Shown: positions 1-7,762 of the stretch, piece by piece
Numbering within the stretch: position 1 is the stretch's first letter
How the letters are laid out: each line of letters opens with the position of its first letter
DNA from: Candidatus Stahliibacteriota bacterium
GTDB taxonomy: Bacteria; Hydrothermota; UBA3072
Length of the DNA: 45,376 nucleotides
NCBI GenBank assembly: GCA_030668705.1
Contig: DAOVFB010000002.1
Location: 1-45,376, forward strand
Reading direction: 5' to 3'
The notes under the pieces: generated by a model
What the model was told of the DNA's origin: nothing
What the model saw: the letters and a program-made list of their open reading frames with translations, nothing else
Database searches by the model: none
Made by a program: the position numbers and the translations under genes

Positions 1-27
1 ATGAAAATAAAACTTTAAGGAGGTTTT

Positions 28-351
28 ATGATAAAGGAAAAATCTATTAAGATAATCTTAGTGCTCATTCTCATTCTCCTTAGTTTGAATTTATTCAAAG
101 ATAAGTTATCTTTTCCTCTATTCTATGTAGAGGCAAAAGCCGAAACTAAGGCAGGTGAGGCACAAACGATTGCTCTTTCAAATGTTTCCGGAGTAGCGTG
201 TAGCGCCGATGGTAAATTTGTGTATGTAATAGGCGAATATTACGACAAAGAAGAGCAGATATCAAATAGAGAAGGCATTTACCGCTCCGATAATTTCGGA
301 AAGCCTGGAAGTTGGCAATTGGTAGCAAAACAAAACGTGGAAAAATTTTAG
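28..351 (+). CDS. Short exported protein with one beta-propeller-like blade
   Basis: A 107-residue protein with a consensus ribosome site AAGGAGG at 17-23, four bases before the ATG. The N-terminus has lysines followed by a strongly hydrophobic stretch (about residues 9-23), so it is a signal peptide or membrane anchor. The mature part contains a GVACSADGKFVYV run and a later IYRSDNFG run, which look like one blade of a YVTN/WD-type propeller. Such blades normally come in sets of six or seven, but here there is one and then a stop. The 37 bases after the stop, before the convergent TPR gene ends, show no continuation. It may be a naturally small protein or the leftover start of a larger one. 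Function unknown. Confidence 0.6.
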   Translation: MIKEKSIKIILVLILILLSLNLFKDKLSFPLFYVEAKAETKAGEAQTIALSNVSGVACSADGKFVYVIGEYYDKEEQISNREGIYRSDNFGKPGSWQLVAKQNVEKF

Positions 352-388
352 TATAGTTACAGAGACGTAAAAGAAACGGGGATGGGGG

Positions 389-2062
389 TCAATCCGCATC
401 TCGTTTAGCTTTTTCTAATTTCAGAAGTATCTTAACTGCATTCTTATTATCGGGATTCAACTTCAATGACTTCTTATAGTTTTCAATGGCGAGTTCTTTC
501 TTTCCCGCCTTCATATATGCATTAGCCAGGGCATAATAAGCTCTATAAGATTTCGGGAATAGAACTACATTGAGCTTGAAAGCCCTAATTGCGTCTTCTG
601 ATTTGTTTTTAATGAGCAAGTTAGTTCCTCTTTCCTGTATCAGACTTTCGCACAAATCAACAGCTTCCCCGTGGTTTTCCCTCAATTCATAATATTTTCT
701 ACTTGCAGCATCTATTCCCTTATTTTCCATTGTATTGAAAAGAGTTTGACAGATATTAAATTCTCTAACCCTCTTCATCCACAACATATCCTGCAGCCAT
801 GCTTTGTATTCTCTAAAGCTCTCCGAGTAGGGAGAAACCTCCTCAGGCATATACTTCTCCATTTTCTCCATTATTTCCAGACCCTTTGTGTAATCACCGT
901 TATCTATATAGTGTTTTGCCAACTCCCTTAGTACATATTGATAGTACTGTAATAGGTGGGAACAATATGGTATTTTTGAATCCTTCACTGTGGAAATGTA
1001 TCGATAACTCTCCGGATCCAGAAGAACCCTCTCTATTTCCTTAAGATTCATTTCAATTCTATACTCTTTTACATCTACCGGGAGCAGTCTATATGTCAAT
1101 CCGCACAGTTGCAGATGAGAACCAAGTTTTGGCATTCTATTTTCAGGCCATACCAGGGTAAAATATACTGGTCTCTTCCATCTATTATTTTTTATTACAT
1201 CCAAAATTAAGGCAGTTGAGGGATTCAAGAAACCCACAGAGTCTCTCATATAATCGGGTTTTAACTCCCATTCAATCACCTCCTTTGCAGTTGATAGATT
1301 AAATCTTTCTTTAACCTCTTCACTTAGAGGAATCCTTATTCTTTTCGTTTCCCATTCCTCGAGTTTCATACCTTCAATTTTCTCTTCATCCCAGGTTATC
1401 GGAAGAGGTATGAAGTAACCCTCAAGACCATTTTTCACGAACTTCACATATGGAGTGTAGTTCAATAAACCACCACTTACTACGGTAATATCCTTTCTGT
1501 AGTTTTCGACAAACTGACAATACCATATCGGGTGTGTTAAAGCATCACCAAACGTAAAAAGGATTGCATTTGAGTCACACGATTTTAGAGTATTTCGATT
1601 AAGTTCAAGAAGCCAGTTGGGGTAACCACCCTTCTCCCTTGCTTTTGTGTATTCCCCTTTTACCCTGAGTGTATCACCTATTCTCATATAAAAAAGGGCT
1701 CGAGTTCCATGTTCAACACCGATAAAATAATATGCATCCCCAATATCAGGATTCAGTTCCACAGCTTTATATAAGTATTTTAGAATTTTATTGGACTTTT
1801 TTTCATCATATTCACGAGGTGGTACATCGTATAAGATATGATGAAGTGAATAACCGAGATAATAATAGATTTCCGCATCATCCGGATATTCTGAAACTGC
1901 CTGTTTAAATAGAGAATATGCCTTTTTGTAATTACTATTATTAAACTCCTTTAGTGCTCTATTTTTCAGGTTCAGTTCCTGGGAATATAATAGTACGCTA
2001 AATAAAAAAACTAAAAATATGGATGAAACCCTCCTTAAATTAATTACTGTTTTCAATTTCAT
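389..2062 (-). CDS. Exported TPR protein with TMEM260/DUF2723-like soluble domain
   Basis: About 557 residues. I place the start at the ATG at 2062, which has AAGG-type ribosome sites just upstream and gives a compact signal peptide (basic start, then a hydrophobic run ending near LYSQ). The longer frame would start at TTG 2080. Residues about 25-115 hold TPR-like helices (NSNYKKAYSLFKQAV, then DAYYFIGVEHG), and TPR repeats return at the C-terminus (YRAYYALANAYMKAGKKELA). The middle has NAILFTFGDALTHPIWYCQ followed by YRKDITVVSGGLLN. I recognise this as the soluble region that follows the membrane domain in DUF2723/TMEM260-like proteins (NAILFTxGDxDTxPxWY). The membrane domain is absent here. 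Probably a periplasmic or surface scaffold; no reaction can be assigned. Confidence 0.75.
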   Translation of the reverse strand: MKLKTVINLRRVSSIFLVFLFSVLLYSQELNLKNRALKEFNNSNYKKAYSLFKQAVSEYPDDAEIYYYLGYSLHHILYDVPPREYDEKKSNKILKYLYKAVELNPDIGDAYYFIGVEHGTRALFYMRIGDTLRVKGEYTKAREKGGYPNWLLELNRNTLKSCDSNAILFTFGDALTHPIWYCQFVENYRKDITVVSGGLLNYTPYVKFVKNGLEGYFIPLPITWDEEKIEGMKLEEWETKRIRIPLSEEVKERFNLSTAKEVIEWELKPDYMRDSVGFLNPSTALILDVIKNNRWKRPVYFTLVWPENRMPKLGSHLQLCGLTYRLLPVDVKEYRIEMNLKEIERVLLDPESYRYISTVKDSKIPYCSHLLQYYQYVLRELAKHYIDNGDYTKGLEIMEKMEKYMPEEVSPYSESFREYKAWLQDMLWMKRVREFNICQTLFNTMENKGIDAASRKYYELRENHGEAVDLCESLIQERGTNLLIKNKSEDAIRAFKLNVVLFPKSYRAYYALANAYMKAGKKELAIENYKKSLKLNPDNKNAVKILLKLEKAKRDAD

Positions 2063-2103
2063 CCTTATTTCCTTTTCCAATCAATATCTATTTAATTTAA
2101 ATT

Positions 2104-2121
2104 AAAAATTTGCGAATTTTT
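2104..2121. terminator. AT-rich hairpin, possible weak bidirectional terminator
   Basis: Arms AAAAATT and AATTTTT flank a TGCG loop, giving a 7-bp stem with short T-runs on either side. It lies about 30 bases downstream of the aminotransferase stop on the minus strand. A 16-base AT palindrome (2091-2106) partly overlaps it. The stem has almost no GC, so termination would be weak. The symmetry may simply reflect AT-rich composition. Confidence 0.25.
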
Positions 2122-2152
2122 TACGAGTTAAGCGTCGAAATCTCTTAGTTTA

Positions 2153-3289
2153 TTAAGTGATACCGGCGATTAATATTTTACCTGCTTCTTTCAGGATAGT
2201 ATCAGATTGTGCGAATGAGAATCTAATTTTTTTCTTGCCTTTTTTCTTATCAAAATAGAATGCAGAACCGGGGACCACCGCTATTTTCTTATTCTTCAAT
2301 AGATATTTAGCAAATCCCCAATCAGTCCCATCCCAGATTTTGCCAATATCTGCAAATATGTAATACGTGCCTTTGGGTTCCTCGAAGACAAACCCTGCCT
2401 TCTTTAAAGCTTTACATAGCAAATCGCGCTTCTCTTTATATTTGTTCTGTAATCCTTCAATATAAGTAGTGGAAAATTCAAAATTCTCACAAGCCCACTG
2501 AAAAGGTGTTGGAGCACAAATAGTATTATAATAGTGAACTTTCATAATTTCTTTCATTATAGGTTCCCTTGCCACAACATAACCAATTCTCCATCCACTT
2601 ATCGATAGAACAACTGAGAAGCTCCCAATGAGTATAGTTCTGTCAATAAGATCTGGAATCTTCAGGGGAGATATATATTCACCCTCATACACAATATCTT
2701 TATATCTCTCATCAACTATGAGACATGCATCCTTTTCAAGGATTGCTTCGCCTATTGCTTCGATTTCTTCCTCTTTGAAAACCTTGCCTGTGGGGTTATT
2801 CGGATTATTCAATATAAATACAGTAAAGGGCGGTAATTTCTGAAGATCGGTATAATGAAATGAATAATCAGGTTCATTTAGAGACAGGAATATCGGTTTG
2901 CCTCGGCTTAACTTCGTAACCGGAAGGTAATTTTCGTAAAAAGGCTCAGGAATAACAACGCCCTTCTCGCTCTCGAGTAGACTGTACATAGCGGCAGCGA
3001 ACCCGGAACTCCCTCCACAGGTAATAAGAATTTCTTTCTCCGGATCGAAACTCGCTCCTGTCTCCCTCTCAATCCTATCTGCTATAAGACTCTTTAACGA
3101 CTTTCTGCCTCCGCTATAAGTATAGCCATTAAGCCCTCCCTCGATGGCTTCTTTTGCCCATCTTATAAGTGTCTCAGGGGTAAATATCTCAAGATTATTC
3201 TCTGCAAGATTCATTGCATCATTCTCTATGGCTAATCGCATCATCTCTGAAATTATGGAGCCCTCTATTTTTTCTAATATTGTATTCAT
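2153..3289 (-). CDS. Aminotransferase-fold (class I/II) protein lacking the PLP lysine
   Basis: A 378-residue fold-type-I aminotransferase. Landmarks are the YTYSGG entry loop (about residues 56-61), the PLP-phosphate region TCGGSSG, the NNPNNPTG loop (about 159-166), the DERY aspartate segment and the C-terminal IRFSFAQ arginine that grips the substrate carboxylate. In this family the Schiff-base lysine sits in S-[FLN]-S-K-x5-GWR. Here the aligned segment is SFSVVLSISGWR, so the lysine is Val226; codons at 2612-2614 and 2609-2611 both read GTT. The usual G-x-PD motif near the N-terminus is also altered (LAENNLE). Length and reading frame are intact, so this is not an obvious pseudogene. It may bind PLP or a ligand without transaminating, or use unusual chemistry. 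It has its own near-consensus promoter right after rpoD. Confidence 0.85.
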   Translation of the reverse strand: MNTILEKIEGSIISEMMRLAIENDAMNLAENNLEIFTPETLIRWAKEAIEGGLNGYTYSGGRKSLKSLIADRIERETGASFDPEKEILITCGGSSGFAAAMYSLLESEKGVVIPEPFYENYLPVTKLSRGKPIFLSLNEPDYSFHYTDLQKLPPFTVFILNNPNNPTGKVFKEEEIEAIGEAILEKDACLIVDERYKDIVYEGEYISPLKIPDLIDRTILIGSFSVVLSISGWRIGYVVAREPIMKEIMKVHYYNTICAPTPFQWACENFEFSTTYIEGLQNKYKEKRDLLCKALKKAGFVFEEPKGTYYIFADIGKIWDGTDWGFAKYLLKNKKIAVVPGSAFYFDKKKGKKKIRFSFAQSDTILKEAGKILIAGIT

Positions 3290-3295
3290 AATGGC

Positions 3296-3323
3296 ATTAT
3301 ACTGGCAATTTTAAACATGTCAA
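3296..3323 (-). promoter_or_regulatory. Consensus sigma-70 promoter, leaderless, for the aminotransferase
   Basis: On the minus strand TTGACA (3323-3318), a 16-base spacer and TATAAT (3301-3296) match the consensus perfectly. Six bases follow and then the ATG at 3289, so the expected +1 is the A of the start codon. There is no Shine-Dalgarno sequence. The -35 box begins three bases after the rpoD stop. Confidence 0.75.
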
Positions 3324-3326
3324 TCT

Positions 3327-4994
3327 TTAATAAGCCTCAAATTCCTCCAGCCTGAGGAACTCTTCCAATTTTCTCCTCTGATTACACCTCCTCATCTTTC
3401 GGAGAGCATTTGCCTCTATCTGTCTAATGCGTTCCCTTGTGACATTGAACATCAACCCTACATCCTCAAGTGTTTTCTGATTTCCATCTATTAGGCCGAA
3501 GCGCAACTGGAGCACTTTCTTCTCCCTGGGGGATAAAGCTGTATTCAAAGCCTCTTCTAAATATTCTCCTATCAAAGTAAGACATGTATTCTTCGCAGGT
3601 GAAAGAACATCCGTATCAGGGATAACATCCCCCAGAAGAACTTCTTCATCACCTGTAGCCGGGTCTTCTAAGGATAATGAACCGTGATCAAGTTCCCGGG
3701 CAATTCTTATCTTATCCATAGAAAAACCTGTCATTTCAGAGATTTCTTCAAGCGAAGGTTCTACACCATTTTCCTGAACCCAATTATGTTGTACTTTTTT
3801 GATTTTATTTATAACGGCAACTGCATGAACAGGAATGCGAATTGTATCGTGCTGTTCAGCTAAAGCTTTTGCTATTGCTTGCTTTATCCACCAAATACCA
3901 TAAGTGGAAAATTTATAACCTTTCAGATGATCAAATTTCTCCACTGCTTTTATCAGTCCTGTATTCCCTTCCTGAACCGCATCCATAAAGTCAACTCCCC
4001 TCCGAAAATACTTCTTTGCAATTGCTATTACCAGACAAATATTGGCCTCAATTAGTTGCCTTTTAGCTTTAAGAAAATATTCTTCCCATTTTTGTATCTT
4101 CTTCATCCTCGATTTGACTTCATCCCAATTTGCATGAATTTCTTTATTGAAATCCTTTAGAGCCTGCTTACGGCTTTCAACGGCTTTTCCGAGTCTTATT
4201 AATTCATCATCATTAGAATCCTTAATACGAATACATCCTTTATCCTGACCTATTCTTGAATGTAACTTTGCCTCCATGGAATCAATTGCGTCAACCATAC
4301 TCTGCTGTCTGTTGTATATCCCTTTTTGGACTTTAAGCATCCTTTTGAGATAAGGAGTTTGAATACGCAAAGTCTGAATCTCATCTATTATCCTTTTTTC
4401 ATACCTTTTATATCTCAGTTTATACCTTTCTCTGCCAGTATCAACATATACATCCTTATATTTTATGAGTCCTGCCCTCCATTTTCGCACCTTCTTCATA
4501 ATCTTCTTAAGCGACTGCTTTTCCCGATATCCATTATAACCTTTTGACCATTGGTGGTTATTGAGGTAGAGAAACTGTTCTATAGGGAGTGAAGCACTTT
4601 CTAGCCGTTCTTTATAGCTCAGGAATTCACTAATTACTGGGATGGACCGAAATAGGTATTTAGAAATCATTTTACGGCCCCTTTCCATTTTCGAGCCGAT
4701 ACTACACTCTCCTTCTCTCGTTAGAAGGCAAATGTTCTTTATCTCACGGAGATATAGTTTTATTGGTTCATCTGTTTGTCTGAGTGCTTGTTGACTTTTG
4801 TTATTTATTCGCTCCTTTACCTCCTCTTCCTCCTCGGTTAGAACATCGATACCACCTTTCTCTAATCTACTAATTATCTTTTTTAAATTTTTTTCTTCAA
4901 TGTCGAGTTCTCTCCTAAGGTCACTAAGGTTAATGTCGCCCTCACTGTTTACCAAATCCATAATCTCTTCCCAGACAATGCCATCAGATTCCAT
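3327..4994 (-). CDS. rpoD: RNA polymerase primary sigma factor (RpoD/SigA)
   Basis: A 555-residue group 1 sigma-70. An acidic helical N-terminus is followed by region 1.2 (DEPIKLYLREI, about residues 75-90). A non-conserved insert of about 210 residues comes next, as in long RpoD proteins. Then come region 2 (LVIAIAKKYFRRGVDFMD, VQEGNTGLIKAVEKF, GYKFSTYGIWWIKQAI, TIRIPVH), region 3, and region 4 with LSPREKKVLQLRFGL and the helix-turn-helix TRERIRQIEANALRKMR. It directs core polymerase to -35/-10 promoters, and TTGACA/TATAAT sites occur repeatedly in this window. The ATG overlaps the end of dnaG by 11 bases, giving translational coupling in a dnaG-rpoD macromolecular-synthesis operon. Confidence 0.97.
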   Translation of the reverse strand: MESDGIVWEEIMDLVNSEGDINLSDLRRELDIEEKNLKKIISRLEKGGIDVLTEEEEEVKERINNKSQQALRQTDEPIKLYLREIKNICLLTREGECSIGSKMERGRKMISKYLFRSIPVISEFLSYKERLESASLPIEQFLYLNNHQWSKGYNGYREKQSLKKIMKKVRKWRAGLIKYKDVYVDTGRERYKLRYKRYEKRIIDEIQTLRIQTPYLKRMLKVQKGIYNRQQSMVDAIDSMEAKLHSRIGQDKGCIRIKDSNDDELIRLGKAVESRKQALKDFNKEIHANWDEVKSRMKKIQKWEEYFLKAKRQLIEANICLVIAIAKKYFRRGVDFMDAVQEGNTGLIKAVEKFDHLKGYKFSTYGIWWIKQAIAKALAEQHDTIRIPVHAVAVINKIKKVQHNWVQENGVEPSLEEISEMTGFSMDKIRIARELDHGSLSLEDPATGDEEVLLGDVIPDTDVLSPAKNTCLTLIGEYLEEALNTALSPREKKVLQLRFGLIDGNQKTLEDVGLMFNVTRERIRQIEANALRKMRRCNQRRKLEEFLRLEEFEAY

Positions 4995-6672
4995 TAGTCA
5001 CCCCCTTTCGCATTCGCTCTCTCTTTTCTATGAGATCCTTGATTTCTCTAAGGAGCTCACTTCCATCACCTCCGCTCTCCTCAATTTTTTGTAATTCCCT
5101 ATCCTTTCTCTCTTTAAGTTCATTCAATAGGAAATTTTTTAATCCAATAGCGGAAGATAGGACAGAAATCTCGGGCTTCTCGTTTTCCCTCACAAGATAA
5201 TCTATATGGCTTTTAGGCAGTGATTCTATAATATCGTCAAGTTTCATCTCACCCCCCTCTTTTAACAATCTTAAAGCTTTCCTTAAATAGGGATTGCTAA
5301 TCTCTTCGTCATTAATTAGAGAAAATACTGTATCCTTTTCTTCTGGCCTTTGTGCTATTGCATAGAGCAGACTCAACTCGCACATCTCTCGCTCCGAGAC
5401 AGGAGTGATTTTCTCTATTTTTGAAGATGGACGCATGGGCTCTTTTGCCTCCAGAAGATACTCTTCTATCATCAATTTTCCGGACACTGCTTTCCTGTAT
5501 ATTTCTTTTTTAATAGGATCCTTAATTTGACTCAACATTGCAGATACACGTTCTATTGCCTTAGAAAGGCCTAAAGGAGATGCAAGGTCATATTCTTCTT
5601 TTATGCGATCAAGTGTATAATCGAATAATTCACTTGCCAGAGAGAGTAAACGCTGGAATTCTTTCTTTCCACCCTCAAGAATTATCTCGTCAGGGTCCTT
5701 CTTTGCGCCTGTATTTCCAACTTTTACGTTCACGCCACGGTCAAGTAACATACCCAAAGACCTGAGAGTTGCTGCTCTACCTGCCTTATCTCTATCAAAG
5801 AATATAATAACTTCGTTTGCGTATCGCGAAAGAAGTTCTGCCTGATCATTAGTTAAAGCAGTTCCAAGGCAGGCAACGGAGTTCTTGATATCCGCTTGAT
5901 ACAGGGAAAGGAAATCAAAATACCCTTCTACGAGAATTATCCTACCTTCCCTTCTTATATCCTCTTTTGTATGCCAGAGACTGTAGAGGTTTTTCCCTTT
6001 CTTATGGATAGGCGTATCAGGAGAGTTTAAATATTTTGGTCCAATTTTACTTAACCTTCTACCACCAAAACCTATCAGCTGCCCCCCTGAAGAGAACAAA
6101 GGGAAAAGAAGACGCAAAAAGAAGCGATCTTTTACAGTGGTGCCTGTTCTTTTTATAAGTCCTGAAGTAAGAAGGTCTTCTATCTTGAATTTTTTCTTTG
6201 CCACCTTTAAAAATTCACTGCCAGAAGGAGCAAATCCTAATTGGAATTCGTCAATCGTTTCTTCTTTTATTCCTCTTTTCCCTAGATACCCGAGAACCTT
6301 TGATGACTTTTGTAAGGAATCATGATAAAATTCTGCAGCAAAATCATGTATTGAATACAATACTTTATTTTTTCCTCCAAATTCCCCAATCTCTATACCT
6401 GCTTTATTTGCAAGCATCCGAACAGCTTCCTGAAAAGGCACTTTTTCGTACTCCATTACAAAGGTAATTATATCACCACTCTTTCCACAACCGAAGCAAT
6501 GAAAAAAGTTAAGTTCTGGAGTGACATAAAAGGACGGAGTATCATCCTCATGAAAGGGGCAATTTGTCACATAATTCTTTCCGGATTTCTTTAAGGGTAG
6601 ATATTCTTCGATAAGGTCAACTATATTGATAGCATCTTTGATTTGATGAACTACCCCCTCTGTAATTGACAT
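4984..6672 (-). CDS. dnaG: DNA primase
   Basis: About 562 residues from the ATG at 6672, which gives the canonical start MSITEGVVHQIKDAINIVDLI. The frame extends to a TTG at 6705 that I do not favour. Residues 30-65 form the CHC2 zinc-binding domain (Cys38, His41, Cys59, Cys62; CPFH and HCFGCG). The TOPRIM core follows, with ILVEGYFDFLSLY (catalytic Glu), CLGTALT and FFDRDKAG (DxD). The C-terminal third is the helicase-binding domain, less conserved. It makes RNA primers at the replication fork. First gene of the dnaG-rpoD operon. A TATAAT at 6693-6688 would give a leader of about 9 bases without a Shine-Dalgarno site. Confidence 0.96.
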   Translation of the reverse strand: MSITEGVVHQIKDAINIVDLIEEYLPLKKSGKNYVTNCPFHEDDTPSFYVTPELNFFHCFGCGKSGDIITFVMEYEKVPFQEAVRMLANKAGIEIGEFGGKNKVLYSIHDFAAEFYHDSLQKSSKVLGYLGKRGIKEETIDEFQLGFAPSGSEFLKVAKKKFKIEDLLTSGLIKRTGTTVKDRFFLRLLFPLFSSGGQLIGFGGRRLSKIGPKYLNSPDTPIHKKGKNLYSLWHTKEDIRREGRIILVEGYFDFLSLYQADIKNSVACLGTALTNDQAELLSRYANEVIIFFDRDKAGRAATLRSLGMLLDRGVNVKVGNTGAKKDPDEIILEGGKKEFQRLLSLASELFDYTLDRIKEEYDLASPLGLSKAIERVSAMLSQIKDPIKKEIYRKAVSGKLMIEEYLLEAKEPMRPSSKIEKITPVSEREMCELSLLYAIAQRPEEKDTVFSLINDEEISNPYLRKALRLLKEGGEMKLDDIIESLPKSHIDYLVRENEKPEISVLSSAIGLKNFLLNELKERKDRELQKIEESGGDGSELLREIKDLIEKRERMRKGVTNGI

Positions 6673-6687
6673 AATGGAAATTATGTA

Positions 6688-6693
6688 ATTATA
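6688..6693 (-). promoter_or_regulatory. Possible -10 box for dnaG-rpoD
   Basis: A perfect TATAAT lies 15 bases before the dnaG ATG on the minus strand, implying a start site near 6681 and a leader of about 9 bases. No convincing -35 box is found 16-18 bases upstream (ATTAGG or similar), so the call rests on the -10 box alone. Confidence 0.35.
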
Positions 6694-6768
6694 TTTTTTT
6701 CGCAACCCCCCTAATTAATAATCTATATCTTTAATTCAATCTCCCACAAGGGTCACAAAAGAAGATCA

Positions 6769-6798
6769 GCCACAGAGGCACAGAGAACACAGAGAAGA
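6769..6798 (+). repeat. Repeat family A, copy 1 (CACAGAG type)
   Basis: A 30-base element built of ACAGAGGC/ACAGAGAAC/ACAGAGAAG units of 8-9 bases. It differs at one position from copy 2 at 6904-6933. Confidence 0.8.
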
Positions 6799-6823
6799 GA
6801 TTTTGTTTTGCAGGAAGGAAGAT

Positions 6824-6857
6824 TAGACACAGATTTACACAGATATCAACTGATTAA
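6824..6857 (+). repeat. Repeat family B, copy 1 (AGACACAGATTTACAC type)
   Basis: A 34-base element starting TAGACACAGATTTACAC and ending AACTGATTAA. Further copies lie at 7330-7364, 7400-7432 and 10440-10470, all on the plus strand. Confidence 0.8.
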
Positions 6858-6863
6858 CTACTA

Positions 6864-6898
6864 AATCCTAAACCCTAAAACCTAAGACCAAACACCTA
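6864..6898 (+). repeat. Seven-base periodic array, telomere-like, copy 1
   Basis: Five consecutive 7-base units: AATCCTA, AACCCTA, AAACCTA, AGACCAA, ACACCTA. The periodicity is exact although the units drift. Confidence 0.65.
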
Positions 6899-6903
6899 AC
6901 AAT

Positions 6904-6933
6904 GCCACAGAGACACAGAGAACACAGAGAAGA
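6904..6933 (+). repeat. Repeat family A, copy 2 (CACAGAG type)
   Basis: Same 30-base element as 6769-6798, with GACACAGAG in place of GGCACAGAG, in the same orientation. Confidence 0.8.
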
Positions 6934-6953
6934 ATTTTTTTGTGTAAAAAACG

Positions 6954-7004
6954 CACACCACCAAAAATTAGCCACGGCAAACTCACGGTTAATTTTCAAT
7001 AAAG
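6954..7004 (+). repeat. Repeat family C, copy 1 (GCCACGGCAAACTCACGGTT type)
   Basis: CACACCACCAAA, a short variable stretch, then GCCACGGCAAACTCACGGTT and TTTTCAATAAAG. A second copy is at 7225-7279, and a partial CACACCACCAAA follows it at about 7281-7294. Confidence 0.75.
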
Positions 7005-7077
7005 GTGATATGTGATAGAACTCAAGCAAGAAGACAAGCAGGTGATATGTGTTATGAGATAGAAGATGAATATGCAC

Positions 7078-7126
7078 GTATCCCTTATCACTTACCACTT
7101 ATCACATACCACATATCCCATATCAC
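7078..7126 (+). repeat. Repeat family D, copy 1 (TTATCACTTACCACTTATCA type)
   Basis: A 49-base element starting GTATCCCTTATCACTTACCA and ending CATATCCCATATCAC. Internally it repeats a TATCAC/TACCAC theme of 6-9 bases. The second copy is at 7580-7651. Confidence 0.75.
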
Positions 7127-7224
7127 CCTACGAACCCAACGAACCCTATGAACTCAATAAACCCAGAACACACCACCCAAGGAAATGAAACCGCAGATAA
7201 ACGCAGATAGATATGAATAAAAGA

Positions 7225-7279
7225 CACACACCACCAAAGGGTTATGCCACGGTAAACTCACGGTTATTTTTTAATAAAG
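7225..7279 (+). repeat. Repeat family C, copy 2
   Basis: Matches 6954-7004: CACACACCACCAAA, then GCCACGGTAAACTCACGGTT and AATAAAG, in the same orientation. Confidence 0.75.
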
Positions 7280-7292
7280 ACACACACCACCA

Positions 7293-7327
7293 AATCCTAA
7301 ATCCTATATCCTAAATCCTAACCCCTG
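7293..7327 (+). repeat. Seven-base periodic array, telomere-like, copy 2
   Basis: Units AATCCTA, AATCCTA, TATCCTA, AATCCTA, ACCCCTG in exact 7-base register. It lies directly after the partial family C copy. Confidence 0.7.
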
Positions 7328-7329
7328 AA

Positions 7330-7364
7330 TTAGACACAGATTTACACTGATATCAACTGATTAA
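7330..7364 (+). repeat. Repeat family B, copy 2
   Basis: Nearly identical to 6824-6857, with TTTACACTGA in place of TTTACACAGA. Confidence 0.8.
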
Positions 7365-7399
7365 TATAAACTAAGAACACTGAACTCAGAACTAAATTT

Positions 7400-7432
7400 T
7401 AGACACAGATTTACACAGATTTGAACTGATTT
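7400..7432 (+). repeat. Repeat family B, copy 3
   Basis: Same element, with a diverged second half (TTTGAACTGATT instead of ATATCAACTGATT). Confidence 0.75.
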
Positions 7433-7503
7433 TCATTCAAAATTTATAATTCATAATTCAACATTAGAAACAATAAACCCAAGACCTAAAAGCTGGACGC
7501 TCG

Positions 7504-7557
7504 ACGCAAGGGACGCTATGAACGCAACAGACGCAATAGACGCAATGGACGCTCGAC
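7504..7557 (+). repeat. Nine-base tandem array (ACGCAAnnG)
   Basis: Six consecutive 9-base units in exact register: ACGCAAGGG, ACGCTATGA, ACGCAACAG, ACGCAATAG, ACGCAATGG, ACGCTCGAC. ACGC is invariant at the start of every unit and the last five bases vary. Confidence 0.8.
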
Positions 7558-7579
7558 TCTCGACTAATTCCCACATATC

Positions 7580-7651
7580 ACGTATCTCTTATCACTTACC
7601 ACTTATCACATACCACATATCCCATATTACTTACCACTTATCACATACCAC
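7580..7651 (+). repeat. Repeat family D, copy 2 plus partial copy
   Basis: Repeats the 7078-7126 element almost base for base, then continues directly into a partial copy (TTACCACTTATCACATACCA), so the element is locally duplicated. Confidence 0.75.
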
Positions 7652-7726
7652 GATAGTCCTTAACATACCAACCGACTAACCGACCAACTTATATACTTAT
7701 AGCTATTTTGTTGATAGCCTGGAGTA

Positions 7727-7742
7727 GCAGAGCTTGCTCTGC
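7727..7742. repeat. Perfect hairpin GCAGAGC-TT-GCTCTGC
   Basis: A 7-bp GC-rich stem with a 2-base centre (the central bases may open to a larger loop). It lies 20 bases before the larger palindrome at 7763-7790, with which it appears to form a compound element. No T-run follows, so it is not an obvious intrinsic terminator. Confidence 0.7.
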
Positions 7743-7762
7743 GTTGCCATGGCGCGAAACTT

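Noticed and set aside
1-18. Five-codon frame ATG AAA ATA AAA CTT TAA before the first gene
   Set aside because: It may be the tail of an upstream reading frame cut by the window edge; nothing supports a leader peptide.
6673-6705. Longer dnaG start at TTG 6705
   Set aside because: The extra residues have no family support, a TATAAT lies inside them, and the ATG at 6672 gives the canonical primase N-terminus.
6868-7098. 76-codon minus-strand frame inside the repeat island
   Set aside because: It reads through copies of repeat families A, C and D and the heptad array, has low-complexity composition and shows no ribosome site.
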